A stretch of DNA of 64,000 nucleotides, from the NCBI RefSeq assembly GCF_900112615.1, contig NZ_FOMK01000001.1, forward strand, positions 124,001-188,000. The letters run 5' to 3'. The notes under the pieces are model-generated. The model searched no databases. It saw nothing but the letters and a program-made list of their open reading frames with translations, and had not been told where the DNA came from. The stretch is from Chitinophaga sp. CF118 (GTDB lineage: Bacteria; Bacteroidota; Bacteroidia; Chitinophagales; Chitinophagaceae). Each line of letters opens with the position of its first letter. Position 1 is the stretch's first letter. The position numbers and the translations under genes are program-made. This document shows, piece after piece, positions 27,326 to 35,224 of the stretch.

Positions 27326-27400
27326 TTAATTAAATTCTGCAATTAAAGATTCGATTTCCTGGGGTGGCATAGTATGATCCAGAAATTCGGCTTTGGTCAT
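27326..27400 (-). CDS. 24-residue ORF after TraB/GumN gene
   Basis: A 24-codon frame (MTKAEFLDHTMPP, then QEIESLIAEFN) starts 2 bases after the stop codon of the TraB/GumN-like gene and ends 9 bases before a strong terminator. The tight coupling and the position between a stop and a terminator argue for translation by re-initiation. The sequence is acidic and amphipathic. I recognise no peptide family; it is not obviously a RiPP precursor. It could also be a remnant of a longer gene. Confidence 0.35.
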   Translation of the reverse strand: MTKAEFLDHTMPPQEIESLIAEFN

Positions 27401-27402
27401 TA

Positions 27403-28299
27403 TTAATGCTTCTTATTAATCGTAAAGGGAATATTCTTCAATGTGTATCCTTTTTTCTGTAACAATGCTATCAGTCCTGTTTCAGTTCCCAGATGCCCTC
27501 CTCCTACAGCAATCAACGGACTCTCTTTACGAAGCAACGCATCGATCCTGTCTGCTATAACCACATTTCTTTTAATCAATAGCACTTCATTAAAATTGGC
27601 ATCCAGTGGCATATCATCATTTATTTCATTAAGCATATTCTCAATATCCTGTTTAACGTAGATGGCGGTCAGCTGGCTTAACATCTGTTCTGAAGACATA
27701 TTCTTTAACAGCGATTGCCGCAGCATATCTGTTTGTACGGGGATACTGATAGCATTGATTGCATCCATCTGTTCTTTGATAGTTTCCAATCCTCCCACAG
27801 AATCTTTTTTATTGATAGCAGCTTTATACAGCTCCATATCTACCGAGGATGCTTTACCATCATTATTCATCAATATGGTTTGTAAAAAAATAGGCTTAAG
27901 ACTGTACATTTTGTCGCCAAACATCTTTAACGTGGCAGAAACCGCAGCCATCTGTTTCAACTTTGCCAGTGATGCCGCATCCAGTAGTTTATCAATGGTT
28001 TGAGTAGTATCAGTGATAAACATGGCCTCCATTATATCATTAGTATTTATATGCCCGAAGTCCACTTCAAAGTATACTTTCTTTACTTTATCCAGTAAGG
28101 CAAAAGGAGCCTCCGGCAAATAATAGGAGGAAGTATCGTACAGATGAACAGTTCCAAATAAATATGCGGGTTTTGTCATGCCTTTACCGGAAATCTCCCA
28201 TAAAAGCCCTTTTTTATGCTGGGCAAATGATGGTTTAAAACCAGCTATACCCAGGGTTAAACAGATAACAATGGTTTTCAGATACATACGTGTTTTCAT
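27403..28299 (-). CDS. TraB/GumN-family secreted protein
   Basis: A 298-residue protein with signal peptide (about 1-26, ending SFAQ). The family motifs are AYLFGTVHL near residue 45 and GGGHLGTETGLIALLQKKGY near the C-terminus; the GxxH motifs at both ends are typical of the TraB/PrgY/GumN (Tiki-like) superfamily. Tiki proteins are metal-dependent proteases, and bacterial relatives are presumed to act similarly in the periplasm; this is not proven. It is 72 bases downstream of the terpene synthase on the same strand; TACTATTG in that gap is one mismatch from a -7 element, so it may also have its own promoter. Confidence 0.85.
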   Translation of the reverse strand: MKTRMYLKTIVICLTLGIAGFKPSFAQHKKGLLWEISGKGMTKPAYLFGTVHLYDTSSYYLPEAPFALLDKVKKVYFEVDFGHINTNDIMEAMFITDTTQTIDKLLDAASLAKLKQMAAVSATLKMFGDKMYSLKPIFLQTILMNNDGKASSVDMELYKAAINKKDSVGGLETIKEQMDAINAISIPVQTDMLRQSLLKNMSSEQMLSQLTAIYVKQDIENMLNEINDDMPLDANFNEVLLIKRNVVIADRIDALLRKESPLIAVGGGHLGTETGLIALLQKKGYTLKNIPFTINKKH

Positions 28300-28371
28300 C
28301 TTTTAATAGTTTATTCAATAGTATATCAGCCAGTCTTAAACTTACACTTTTCCTGTATTTATTTTCAGAAT

Positions 28372-29388
28372 TTATCTGTTGCCTCTTTTTAATTGGTACA
28401 CTCCTGCTCCCAGTGATGGTTCATCATGATAAATAAAACTGTATCTGCTGGTTTCGTTTACACTCCAGTCAATGTTACCTCTCATCAATGCGGCCAGTGC
28501 ATTTATGTAATTTGATAAAGCAGTATTTTCTGCTTCATCAAAAATAGCTGCTTTTTTAGATAAGGCGATGAATTCCTCCACCTGCTCATCGTGAATGCGA
28601 ACAGTAGCCATGATAGCATCATCGAGTGACAGGTTATTTTCTCTTTGCAGGATAGCCACCATATTATATTTATCAAGGTGCTCTATTTCTTTACTGAATG
28701 AAAACAGATCATTGGCCCAGCAAACTGTATTACGGCATAATTCCGTAAGCCGGTGTACTAGCTGATGATGATAAACATATCCGGGTAGAGCAATACGTTC
28801 TGCTACCGGAATAGTATCCGTTGCAACATTTGCAGCACCAAGATATTGGCGCTTCTGCATGTAATCTGTCAGGCTGGGAAGAACCTGCTGGCGTTCATTC
28901 TCAAACTGCCACACAGCGGCTTCAAAGATGGCGATAATTCCATCGATAAACTGCTGCTGCCAGGAAGTATCACTCATCTTTTTTAATCGCTGCCAGAGAT
29001 CTCCCAATGCGGCAAACATAGCACCATCCTTTTCCAAAGAAGGTTCTTCATTATTCCGGAGGATATCCACCAGTCTTTTTACAAAATACCGGAATTTGTC
29101 TTTACCGTTAAATTCGGACTGTGCACCAGGATGATCAAACAGGTCGTCCAGGAAAAACAGGTAAGTATTCAGATCACAAAATGCACACAGAGCATCCTGA
29201 TCTGCATTCGGAAACATTCTTGCCACCATCCAGGCAAATTTCTGCTGTTGATAAAACTCCAGGATTTCATGAGAAGGGACCAGCTGGAATTGCCTGACCC
29301 ATTGTGTTGTATGTTCATCAGCAACGTGCACCAGTGGATTGATCCGTGAAGGGAACGGGCAATAAAGCCGGGGAATGACTACCTGCAT
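28372..29388 (-). CDS. Class I terpene synthase
   Basis: A 338-residue soluble enzyme with all the active-site hallmarks of bacterial class I terpene synthases. The aspartate-rich motif is DDLFD (81-85), the NSE triad NDLFSFSKE has N226, S230 and E234, and the RY pair is at 315-316. These bind the Mg-diphosphate of a prenyl substrate such as farnesyl or geranylgeranyl diphosphate and start cyclisation. The product cannot be predicted from sequence. There is no prenyl transferase or P450 nearby. It begins 4 bases after the stop of a hybrid histidine kinase gene, so the two are co-transcribed. Confidence 0.92.
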   Translation of the reverse strand: MQVVIPRLYCPFPSRINPLVHVADEHTTQWVRQFQLVPSHEILEFYQQQKFAWMVARMFPNADQDALCAFCDLNTYLFFLDDLFDHPGAQSEFNGKDKFRYFVKRLVDILRNNEEPSLEKDGAMFAALGDLWQRLKKMSDTSWQQQFIDGIIAIFEAAVWQFENERQQVLPSLTDYMQKRQYLGAANVATDTIPVAERIALPGYVYHHQLVHRLTELCRNTVCWANDLFSFSKEIEHLDKYNMVAILQRENNLSLDDAIMATVRIHDEQVEEFIALSKKAAIFDEAENTALSNYINALAALMRGNIDWSVNETSRYSFIYHDEPSLGAGVYQLKRGNR

Positions 29389-29392
29389 AAAA

Positions 29393-31180
29393 TTAGTTTA
29401 GGGCAAACGGCACTTCTGTTTCTTTTGCTGATTGTTCGTTCAGATACTTATTCAATGCAAGATGCAGTATCCTGAAATCCACAGGTTTAATAATGAACTC
29501 CTTTGCTCCTGCATAAATTGCAGCATCTCTGACTTCCTTAAATGCATCGCCGGATACTGCCAGTACAGGGATTTTTTTTAGCAAAGGGTCTGCCTGAAGC
29601 TGTTTGAGGATGTCCAGCCCACTCATGTCAGGTAATTGCATATCCATCAGAATAATATCCGGATGGTGTTCATATGTTTTTGAAAGGCCCTCTTTGCCAT
29701 CGTCTGCTACCACGACTACTAAGTTTAGTCTTTCAAGGTATTGAGCGATGTACACCTGGCTCATGCGATCGTCTTCAATTACCAGGATCTTTTGATGGTT
29801 ATAACTATTTGCTACTACTTGCTGGAGTATAGGCGCAATCTCTCCTTTTTCATGATCCTCCATCAGGGGTAAATATACCGCAAAACAAGCCCCCATTCCC
29901 CGGAGACTGCTTACAGTAATAGTACCGTTCATAGATTCAACGAGCCGCTTCACAATATGCAGACCTAGTCCGGTGCCCTTAATAAAATCTGAATGTTCGC
30001 TTACATACGGCTCAAAAATGTCAGCTAACTTATCGGATGCAATCCCCTTACCCTGATCCTGAACTGTGAGCACATAGGTCTCTTTCTCTCTTATTAACGT
30101 CAACGTAACAGTACTGCTATGAGCTGTAAATTTAATAGCATTCGTCAGCAGGTTATTAATCACCTGTACTAATCTTGTTTTATCTCCCATTACATCTGCA
30201 GGGAAATCTTTTGCCACTACCAGCAGCAATGTGATAGATTTCAGGCTGGCAATATACTGGCATACATCCACTATATCGGCCAGCAGGCCAGGCAGGTATA
30301 AATATTCTACTAACGGCTCATCCTGCTTACCGGATTCAATCCTTGCCAGCTCGAGTACGTCATTAATAATGGTTTGCACATTATAACAGGCAGCATGCAG
30401 ATGTATAATTTCAGGCTTAAAAGCTTTCAATTGCTCATTATACTGCATATCCATTTTAAGTAACTGGCTAATGCTGAAGATGGCATTCAGCGGTGTCCGG
30501 ATTTCATGACTGATTTCCCGCACAAAATCAGTTTTGGCACGGTTCGCCTCTTCCTGTATCCTGGAATAGGCTTCCAGTTTTATGGCAGATTGCTCCAGCT
30601 GCCGGATCAGTTTATTATTATTCCGTTCGTAATTAAGCAATACCAGGATATTCAGGAAAACAACCACCGGATAAGCTATCCAGCGGATAATCAGCAATTG
30701 CTCATGGGGAATGGGCAATACGTCTATCATTTCGAAATAATAGTTTAGCTCCAGCAACAGTAACCCCATCAGTGTAATAAAAACACAGAATGCCCGTAAA
30801 TATATATTGCTGAAAATCAGCATTGCTAACCCAACCAGGAATATCGCCATTAACTGTGCTTCGGCCATCCGCCCCAATATGATACTGAAATAAATTACGG
30901 ATGTATATTGCAGTATGTAGAAACCAATATTGGCAAGAGTATATTTTTGTAAATAATTGAGATAGATGACTCCGCCAAACAAAACGGATTCTAACAACGC
31001 CGGGAATAAGATCATCTTCTGACCTGTAAACAAATATATCGTAGGAGCGAGCGTGATGGCCAATAAGGCGGAGATAAGGCTGATAGTATTCACATTGATG
31101 CACAGATGCCTCTTACGTTCATCCGTTATTACATGAGAGCCTATGGTAATTAAGGGCTTCAAAAGACGGAAAAACTTCAT
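29393..31180 (-). CDS. Hybrid histidine kinase with receiver domain
   Basis: A 595-residue inner-membrane protein. About six transmembrane helices (roughly 33-185), then a short coiled linker, HisKA with phospho-acceptor H225 (REISHEIRTPLNAI), HATPase_c (N box NNLLTNAIKFT, G1 DQGKGI, G2 GTGLGLHIV) and a C-terminal receiver domain with phospho-acceptor D513 (IILMDMQLPDMSG) and the conserved Lys (FIIKPVD). No DNA-binding output domain is present. Its stop lies 4 bases before the terpene synthase start, an unusual pairing that suggests signalling linked to the terpenoid. Confidence 0.92.
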   Translation of the reverse strand: MKFFRLLKPLITIGSHVITDERKRHLCINVNTISLISALLAITLAPTIYLFTGQKMILFPALLESVLFGGVIYLNYLQKYTLANIGFYILQYTSVIYFSIILGRMAEAQLMAIFLVGLAMLIFSNIYLRAFCVFITLMGLLLLELNYYFEMIDVLPIPHEQLLIIRWIAYPVVVFLNILVLLNYERNNNKLIRQLEQSAIKLEAYSRIQEEANRAKTDFVREISHEIRTPLNAIFSISQLLKMDMQYNEQLKAFKPEIIHLHAACYNVQTIINDVLELARIESGKQDEPLVEYLYLPGLLADIVDVCQYIASLKSITLLLVVAKDFPADVMGDKTRLVQVINNLLTNAIKFTAHSSTVTLTLIREKETYVLTVQDQGKGIASDKLADIFEPYVSEHSDFIKGTGLGLHIVKRLVESMNGTITVSSLRGMGACFAVYLPLMEDHEKGEIAPILQQVVANSYNHQKILVIEDDRMSQVYIAQYLERLNLVVVVADDGKEGLSKTYEHHPDIILMDMQLPDMSGLDILKQLQADPLLKKIPVLAVSGDAFKEVRDAAIYAGAKEFIIKPVDFRILHLALNKYLNEQSAKETEVPFALN

Positions 31181-31300
31181 ATGCTTATTTCCTTTAATAA
31201 AATTCCCCCAATTAAATAATTATCCTGCAACAAACATTCACTGATTAAGGTAATGTACCGAAAAAGTAGCTGTAAAACGTTAAATGATTTGCGAATATTA

Positions 31301-31348
31301 AAAAGCGTCAACTCACATTGATTAATACCAATATGCGTTGACGCTTTT
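31301..31348. terminator. Bidirectional terminator
   Basis: AAAAGCGTCAAC (31301-31312) pairs with GTTGACGCTTTT at the right end of the element, with partial inner pairing (CATTG/CAATATG). On the minus strand it is followed by a T run, and it lies downstream of the gene that ends at 31431. Confidence 0.7.
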
Positions 31349-31430
31349 GTATGTTGACCGGTCTCTGCTACTTTGCAGAGAGGGCTCCAAAATGAAGAAA
31401 CGGGGAATTAAAAGAATATATACGGGGCAG

Positions 31431-32222
31431 TTACCCCAGCGTCAGGATCTTTGCACAACCAACATATTTCACGGTATTCACTATCGTATTGCTGACAGGC
31501 ATACCCATTTCGATACCGATAGCGAGGATAAAGGTCCATGAATCATCCAATTTACTCTTATCCTGTAACTGTAAATCTATGCGTTCTCCTGCATATGGCA
31601 GCGATGTTGTTTGCCAGGCGGTGTATTCCGCAGGAGCGCTGTCAGTATCTTTCTGTGATAACTTTGGATAATTGTAATGCATATCCGAAACTGCCTGTAG
31701 TGAAATTACAAACCGGAACAGTGGATACTTCCAGGGCAGGTACAGATTAATATCCGGCAGCAGGTTAGGCAACTGAACATAAGCACTTGCTGTTTCCCTG
31801 GATATCTCACATTTGAGGGGGAGCCTTACCACACTGTCAAAAGGGTTCTTTTGATTTAAGCGAAACCCTTCCAGCATATCACGATGTTGAGAAAAAAGGA
31901 TGGACCTTTCTCCCTTCACATTCGTTTTATCTGCTTCCTGCATCAGGCCACTTAATTTGGACAGTTCTGAAGTAAAATTGTAATCAGCCAGATGCCGTAC
32001 AAACGTAAGAGCCCATCTAAGTCTGCCGGCGGCCCTGCCACGGCCGGCAAATTCTGAATTATTTTCCCGGGTTCTTTCAAAAGAAGGAGAATTTTTAATT
32101 TTTCTTTTTGAAGCTCCGCCTTTAGTGCGCATAATCGTACCTTCCATATCCCTTCTTTTATAAGCGGATACTCCTCCGATACTACCTGTAAAGTCGATGC
32201 TTCCTTTAGTAAGTCTTGCCAT
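31431..32222 (-). CDS. Conserved Bacteroidota protein of unknown function
   Basis: A 263-residue soluble protein without signal peptide or membrane segment. The N-terminus is distinctive: FTGSIGGVSAYKRRD followed by IMRTKGGASKRKIKNSP and a basic, Arg-rich stretch to about residue 70. The rest is mixed alpha/beta and ends KYVGCAKILTLG. The N-terminal pattern recalls uncharacterised Bacteroidota proteins similar to DUF6266 members, which have no known role. It has its own terminator (31301-31348), and a spaced repeat array lies upstream at 32315-32368. Confidence 0.7.
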   Translation of the reverse strand: MARLTKGSIDFTGSIGGVSAYKRRDMEGTIMRTKGGASKRKIKNSPSFERTRENNSEFAGRGRAAGRLRWALTFVRHLADYNFTSELSKLSGLMQEADKTNVKGERSILFSQHRDMLEGFRLNQKNPFDSVVRLPLKCEISRETASAYVQLPNLLPDINLYLPWKYPLFRFVISLQAVSDMHYNYPKLSQKDTDSAPAEYTAWQTTSLPYAGERIDLQLQDKSKLDDSWTFILAIGIEMGMPVSNTIVNTVKYVGCAKILTLG

Positions 32223-32314
32223 GGTGTTTGATGGTTATTTTGGTATCCTCAATTTAACGAAAATCTCTTATGATAAGTAATATAAGACGTATATAATTCC
32301 TATCTATATAAGGT

Positions 32315-32368
32315 GGGATTATATGACTGATAAATAGGAGTTAGATAGGGATTATATAGGGGTTATAT
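32315..32368. repeat. Three phased GGGrTTATAT motifs
   Basis: GGGATTATAT at 32315-32324 and 32348-32357 and GGGGTTATAT at 32359-32368. The starts are 33 and 11 bases apart, multiples of 11, so all three face the same side of the helix. They lie about 93-146 bases upstream of the minus-strand gene that starts at 32222, in a region otherwise without features. Confidence 0.5.
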
Positions 32369-32469
32369 ATCCTACGGCGCTATGTATCAATACTTTATGA
32401 GGTACATGTAATATACTGTAGCAATTTAAAATTGTCTTTCATTATATTAAGCATATAGAAAAAATAATA

Positions 32470-32502
32470 TTGTTTAGCTTTTGTGGTTTTAATATACTTT
32501 TG
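32470..32502 (+). promoter_or_regulatory. Promoter of the molybdopterin-fold gene
   Basis: TACTTTTG (32495-32502) is an exact TAnnTTTG element with TTG at 32470-32472, 22 bases upstream. The ATG at 32519 follows after 16 bases. Confidence 0.5.
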
Positions 32503-32518
32503 ATGGCAATAAATAACC

Positions 32519-33010
32519 ATGAAAATGAAACTTTTTTTTCTTCTCACGTTGTTCATTTGTTTTACTTTCTCCACATTACAGGCGCAATCTTTTATAAAAG
32601 TATCGGGAGAAGTGAAACGTCAGCTCCAACTTTATCCCACCGATTTTGCAAAAATGAAACGGGTGACTGTCAGCGCAAATGATCATGACGGTAAAGCGCA
32701 CACCTATACGGGTATAGCCATTTCTGAAATACTGGACAGTGCAGGTGCTACCACAGGAGCCCAGTTACGGGGCAAAAACCTCGCTAAATATATGCTGGTG
32801 AAATGTGCAGACGGCTATAAAGTAGTATTCTCTCTCGCGGAACTGGATAATAACTTTACAGATAGAATAGTGATACTATCTGATATGATGGATGGAAAAC
32901 CTTTACCTGAAGGAAAGGGACCTTACAAACTGGTAGTGCCCGGAGAGAAGAAACCTGCACGCAGTTGCTTACAGGTAACGGAATTAGTAATAGGTGTTGC
33001 GGGAGAATAA
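32519..33010 (+). CDS. Secreted molybdopterin-fold domain protein
   Basis: A 163-residue protein with signal peptide 1-22 (LQAQ). The mature part resembles a minimal sulfite-oxidase-type molybdopterin-binding fold: IKVSGEVKRQLQLYPTDFAKM, HTYTGIAISEILDSAG, VKCADGYKVVFSLAELD and the PYKLVVPGEKKPAR segment. It is much shorter than true molybdoenzymes and no other domain accompanies it, so it may not bind the cofactor. It is transcribed alone and converges with the toxin-antitoxin locus. Confidence 0.7.
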   Translation: MKMKLFFLLTLFICFTFSTLQAQSFIKVSGEVKRQLQLYPTDFAKMKRVTVSANDHDGKAHTYTGIAISEILDSAGATTGAQLRGKNLAKYMLVKCADGYKVVFSLAELDNNFTDRIVILSDMMDGKPLPEGKGPYKLVVPGEKKPARSCLQVTELVIGVAGE

Positions 33011-33020
33011 AAAGGGCATA

Positions 33021-33089
33021 TTATTTTTGTTTCCGTTTCTTTTTAATATGTTCTTTTTCTGCTGCTAGTCGTAACTCTTGCAGAATCAT
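33021..33089 (-). CDS. 22-residue basic ORF after Panacea antitoxin
   Basis: A 22-codon frame (MILQELRLAAEKEHI, then KKKRKQK) starts 14 bases after the stop of the antitoxin gene. The product would be a short basic helix. Only position and a clean start/stop support it; no family is recognised. It may be chance. Confidence 0.2.
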   Translation of the reverse strand: MILQELRLAAEKEHIKKKRKQK

Positions 33090-33103
33090 AATTTATTTCC
33101 CTA

Positions 33104-34111
33104 TCAATCAATGTTTTTCAACTCAAAGCCATACTCGAAGCTTATTCTATGACGCGCACCCATATTATTCTTCCAGGCAGGTTCTTCATGACTTATATCT
33201 ACAATCTTTCTGGTACTCCAGCCTTTAAACTTTTCCGATACAGTCTCCATCATCTTTAATTCCGTAGCCGTAAAAGGTCCATGCTCCACATCAAAAATAA
33301 CCAGATCGTCAGCAACAAATTGCTCTCCTACATAATCTCCAAAATCTTTCTCTTCTACTTTTGCGAAACCAGTATTCACAACATAATTATAAATACCTCC
33401 ATAATTTTCCGGTACAGGGCCTTTAGGCAGGGCCTTATAATATATACCACTAATGCTTTGTCCATATTTTTTAAAATGCCCAAAATCTGCATAAAACATA
33501 AGCTTATTCAATGCAGTTGTAAATGGAGTATTATGATGAGCAAAGAAACGAATCATATTGCCTACTCTTTCCAGACACGGTACTCTATAACCATTATGTA
33601 TGTTTGGATATTCGTTACCAAACAGCCATCCCTTCCACATTCCGGTTCTTTTTCCTTCCCCGCTCTGCGCATGATCTACTTTCTTCTTCACCTTTTCGTA
33701 TTCATACTGCTCTAATGAATTCCTACTCATCTCCAACAACTTTCTAAACTCTTCCGGATCTTCTGCCAATCTTATTAGCCGGCCTGTTGCAACACTGGGC
33801 ATTTCACCTGCTTCGTAATTCCTGTACACATTTGCTCCAAGACCAAGCACCTCACTCATTTTTGCAGCACTTAATTCATACTTATCCCTTATGTTTTTTA
33901 TTTCGTCTGTAAAAGGAATACCATATTTTTCTCTATACTTATTATGTACCTGATTAATATTAAGGGTATCAATTTGCGTAGTTGTAAATTGTTCCCTGGT
34001 ATCAACACATAAATAATAATGATGCAAAATTTCAAATGTATCTTTCCTGTATTCAAGTACGCGTGGTTCTTTTTCTAACTTTGTGGCTCCGCCGGTAAAT
34101 GGACTTTTCAT
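33104..34111 (-). CDS. HTH/Panacea (DUF4065) antitoxin
   Basis: A 335-residue protein starting at ATG 34111, whose ATGA overlaps the toxin stop. An in-frame start 46 codons upstream exists but would run through the toxin gene. N-terminal MKSPFTGG with YYLCVDTREQFTTTQIDTLN is an MqsA-like region in which the usual zinc Cys pair is lost. A helix-turn-helix lies at about 72-125 (LSAAKMSEVLGLGANVYRNYEAGEMPS), and a SocA/Panacea domain at about 185-300 (NKLMFYADFGHFKKYGQSISGIYYKALPKGPVP). Panacea domains neutralise many unrelated toxins. The partner toxin upstream is frameshifted, so this antitoxin is functionally orphaned. Confidence 0.85.
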   Translation of the reverse strand: MKSPFTGGATKLEKEPRVLEYRKDTFEILHHYYLCVDTREQFTTTQIDTLNINQVHNKYREKYGIPFTDEIKNIRDKYELSAAKMSEVLGLGANVYRNYEAGEMPSVATGRLIRLAEDPEEFRKLLEMSRNSLEQYEYEKVKKKVDHAQSGEGKRTGMWKGWLFGNEYPNIHNGYRVPCLERVGNMIRFFAHHNTPFTTALNKLMFYADFGHFKKYGQSISGIYYKALPKGPVPENYGGIYNYVVNTGFAKVEEKDFGDYVGEQFVADDLVIFDVEHGPFTATELKMMETVSEKFKGWSTRKIVDISHEEPAWKNNMGARHRISFEYGFELKNID

Positions 34112-34466
34112 AAAAATTGATGTTTTAAAGGGTACTTCATAGGACTTTCTGCAATATGAAATGAAATGCAGATAACCTGTGCACCGCCTACTCCAAGGGT
34201 GATCTTTATATAGACTTCGTGTTCTTTTATTTTCTTCCCAAACACCCACATGTCTGCTCCTCCATATAGGTTTTCTGTTTTAGGTCCTTCACTATAATCT
34301 GTTACTTTCAACTCATTCAAATTGCTTCCCTGTAAGCAGGTGTAATTTCAAGGCTTAAAAGAGTTTTGGCATTCTTACCTCTGTCATCCCGGAATACTAT
34401 TCCCCAAATACCTAACTTAATTTTAAAATCCTGTAAAAATGATTGCACGTCTTCTGAGGTAACCAT
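34108..34466 (-). pseudogene. MqsR-like toxin, split by a -1 frameshift
   Basis: Two frames together give one MqsR-size protein (~119 residues). The first, 34466-34317, has 49 codons (MVTSEDVQSFLQDFKIKLGI through LEITPAYREAI) and ends in TGA. The second reads on from 34320 (LNELKVTDYSEGPK, DMWVFGKKIKEHEVYIKITL, ICISFHIAESPMKYPLK) to the stop at 34108. Adding one T at GCAATTTGAATGAG restores a continuous REAI-LNEL reading. The second half matches the MqsR pattern of MWVFG followed by EVYIKIT and VICISFH. As read, no full-length toxin can be made without frameshifting. The stop overlaps the antitoxin start. Confidence 0.7.
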
Positions 34467-34937
34467 ATGCTCATTCTTAAATTCATAACATAAATATACT
34501 TCTTTTTATCAAAAACAACTAATTAGTTGAAAAATCACATGTAAAATCAGTTAATGCAACCTTAAAATTGCATTTAATTATCTAATCATGGCAGGATATC
34601 ACTAAATAAACAGGAAGTTCCTGGTAGTAATTTTTACATTCCAAAAGGGGTTCTAACTTCAGGTAACCAATTATTAACGAGACTTTCCGCTCTCTTCTCT
34701 ATACGTACATTTACGCATGAAATTCCGGGTTACTACTCTTCTCAGTTTCAATACAGGGATGTAATTTCACATCTTCATAGGACAGGGATTTCATTTTCAC
34801 AGGTTTCACTTAAATACATTAAGTGGAACCTGTAAAATGAAATATAGTAGTTTATTGATGGCTTCTATTACCTGAGGAATAGATTCCACAATGGTCATGA
34901 TAAAAGGGACCTAATCACTTTGCATCAGGTAATGAAA
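34467..34937. other. Non-coding region with long hairpin
   Basis: About 470 bases without a supportable gene. Short minus-strand frames of 25-31 codons occur, but none shows a recognisable motif. A near-perfect 25-bp inverted repeat at 34788-34843 is listed separately. The region may hold a decayed gene. Confidence 0.4.
34788..34843. repeat. Near-perfect 25-bp inverted repeat
   Basis: Arms 34788-34813 and 34819-34843 around a 5-base loop (ATACA). Only one bulged C and one position that becomes a G-U pair break the match. No T run follows on either strand, and no gene ends nearby, so it is not an ordinary terminator. Confidence 0.75.
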
Positions 34938-35117
34938 TCAGGAATGTTCCCTGCTGTCTTTCCTGTCTTTCGTTTCTTTCTTATTATGGGTTATATTGTT
35001 TCCTTTATCATCCTGCTCTTCATTCTTTCGACTGTCCAGGTTATCCTTGTTTTCAACCCTTACCGGCTTATGGGATTGCCCTGTTTGAGGACTTTCCCGG
35101 GTGAATGCTTTTTTCAT
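34938..35117 (-). CDS. Small hydrophilic protein, unknown
   Basis: A 59-residue frame from ATG 35117 (an in-frame TTG lies three codons earlier). It is almost entirely charged and polar (KDNLDSRKNEEQDDKG, KKETKDRKDSREHS), with no hydrophobic core, so it would be intrinsically disordered. Small proteins of this composition occur in Chitinophagaceae, but I cannot name a family. It is divergent from the lipoprotein gene at 35225. Confidence 0.4.
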   Translation of the reverse strand: MKKAFTRESPQTGQSHKPVRVENKDNLDSRKNEEQDDKGNNITHNKKETKDRKDSREHS

Positions 35118-35224
35118 AACATACAAGTTTTGATTAAGTATTTAAGCTAAAAAAACATGCCAGAGATTGATGTATTGTTACAACAATCTTTATTGTAATT
35201 GTTCAAACCAAACCTTTTAAATAA

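Noticed and set aside
33021..33089. Treating the 22-codon basic frame as a third toxin-antitoxin component
   Set aside because: Only its position supports it; such short frames occur by chance in AT-rich DNA.
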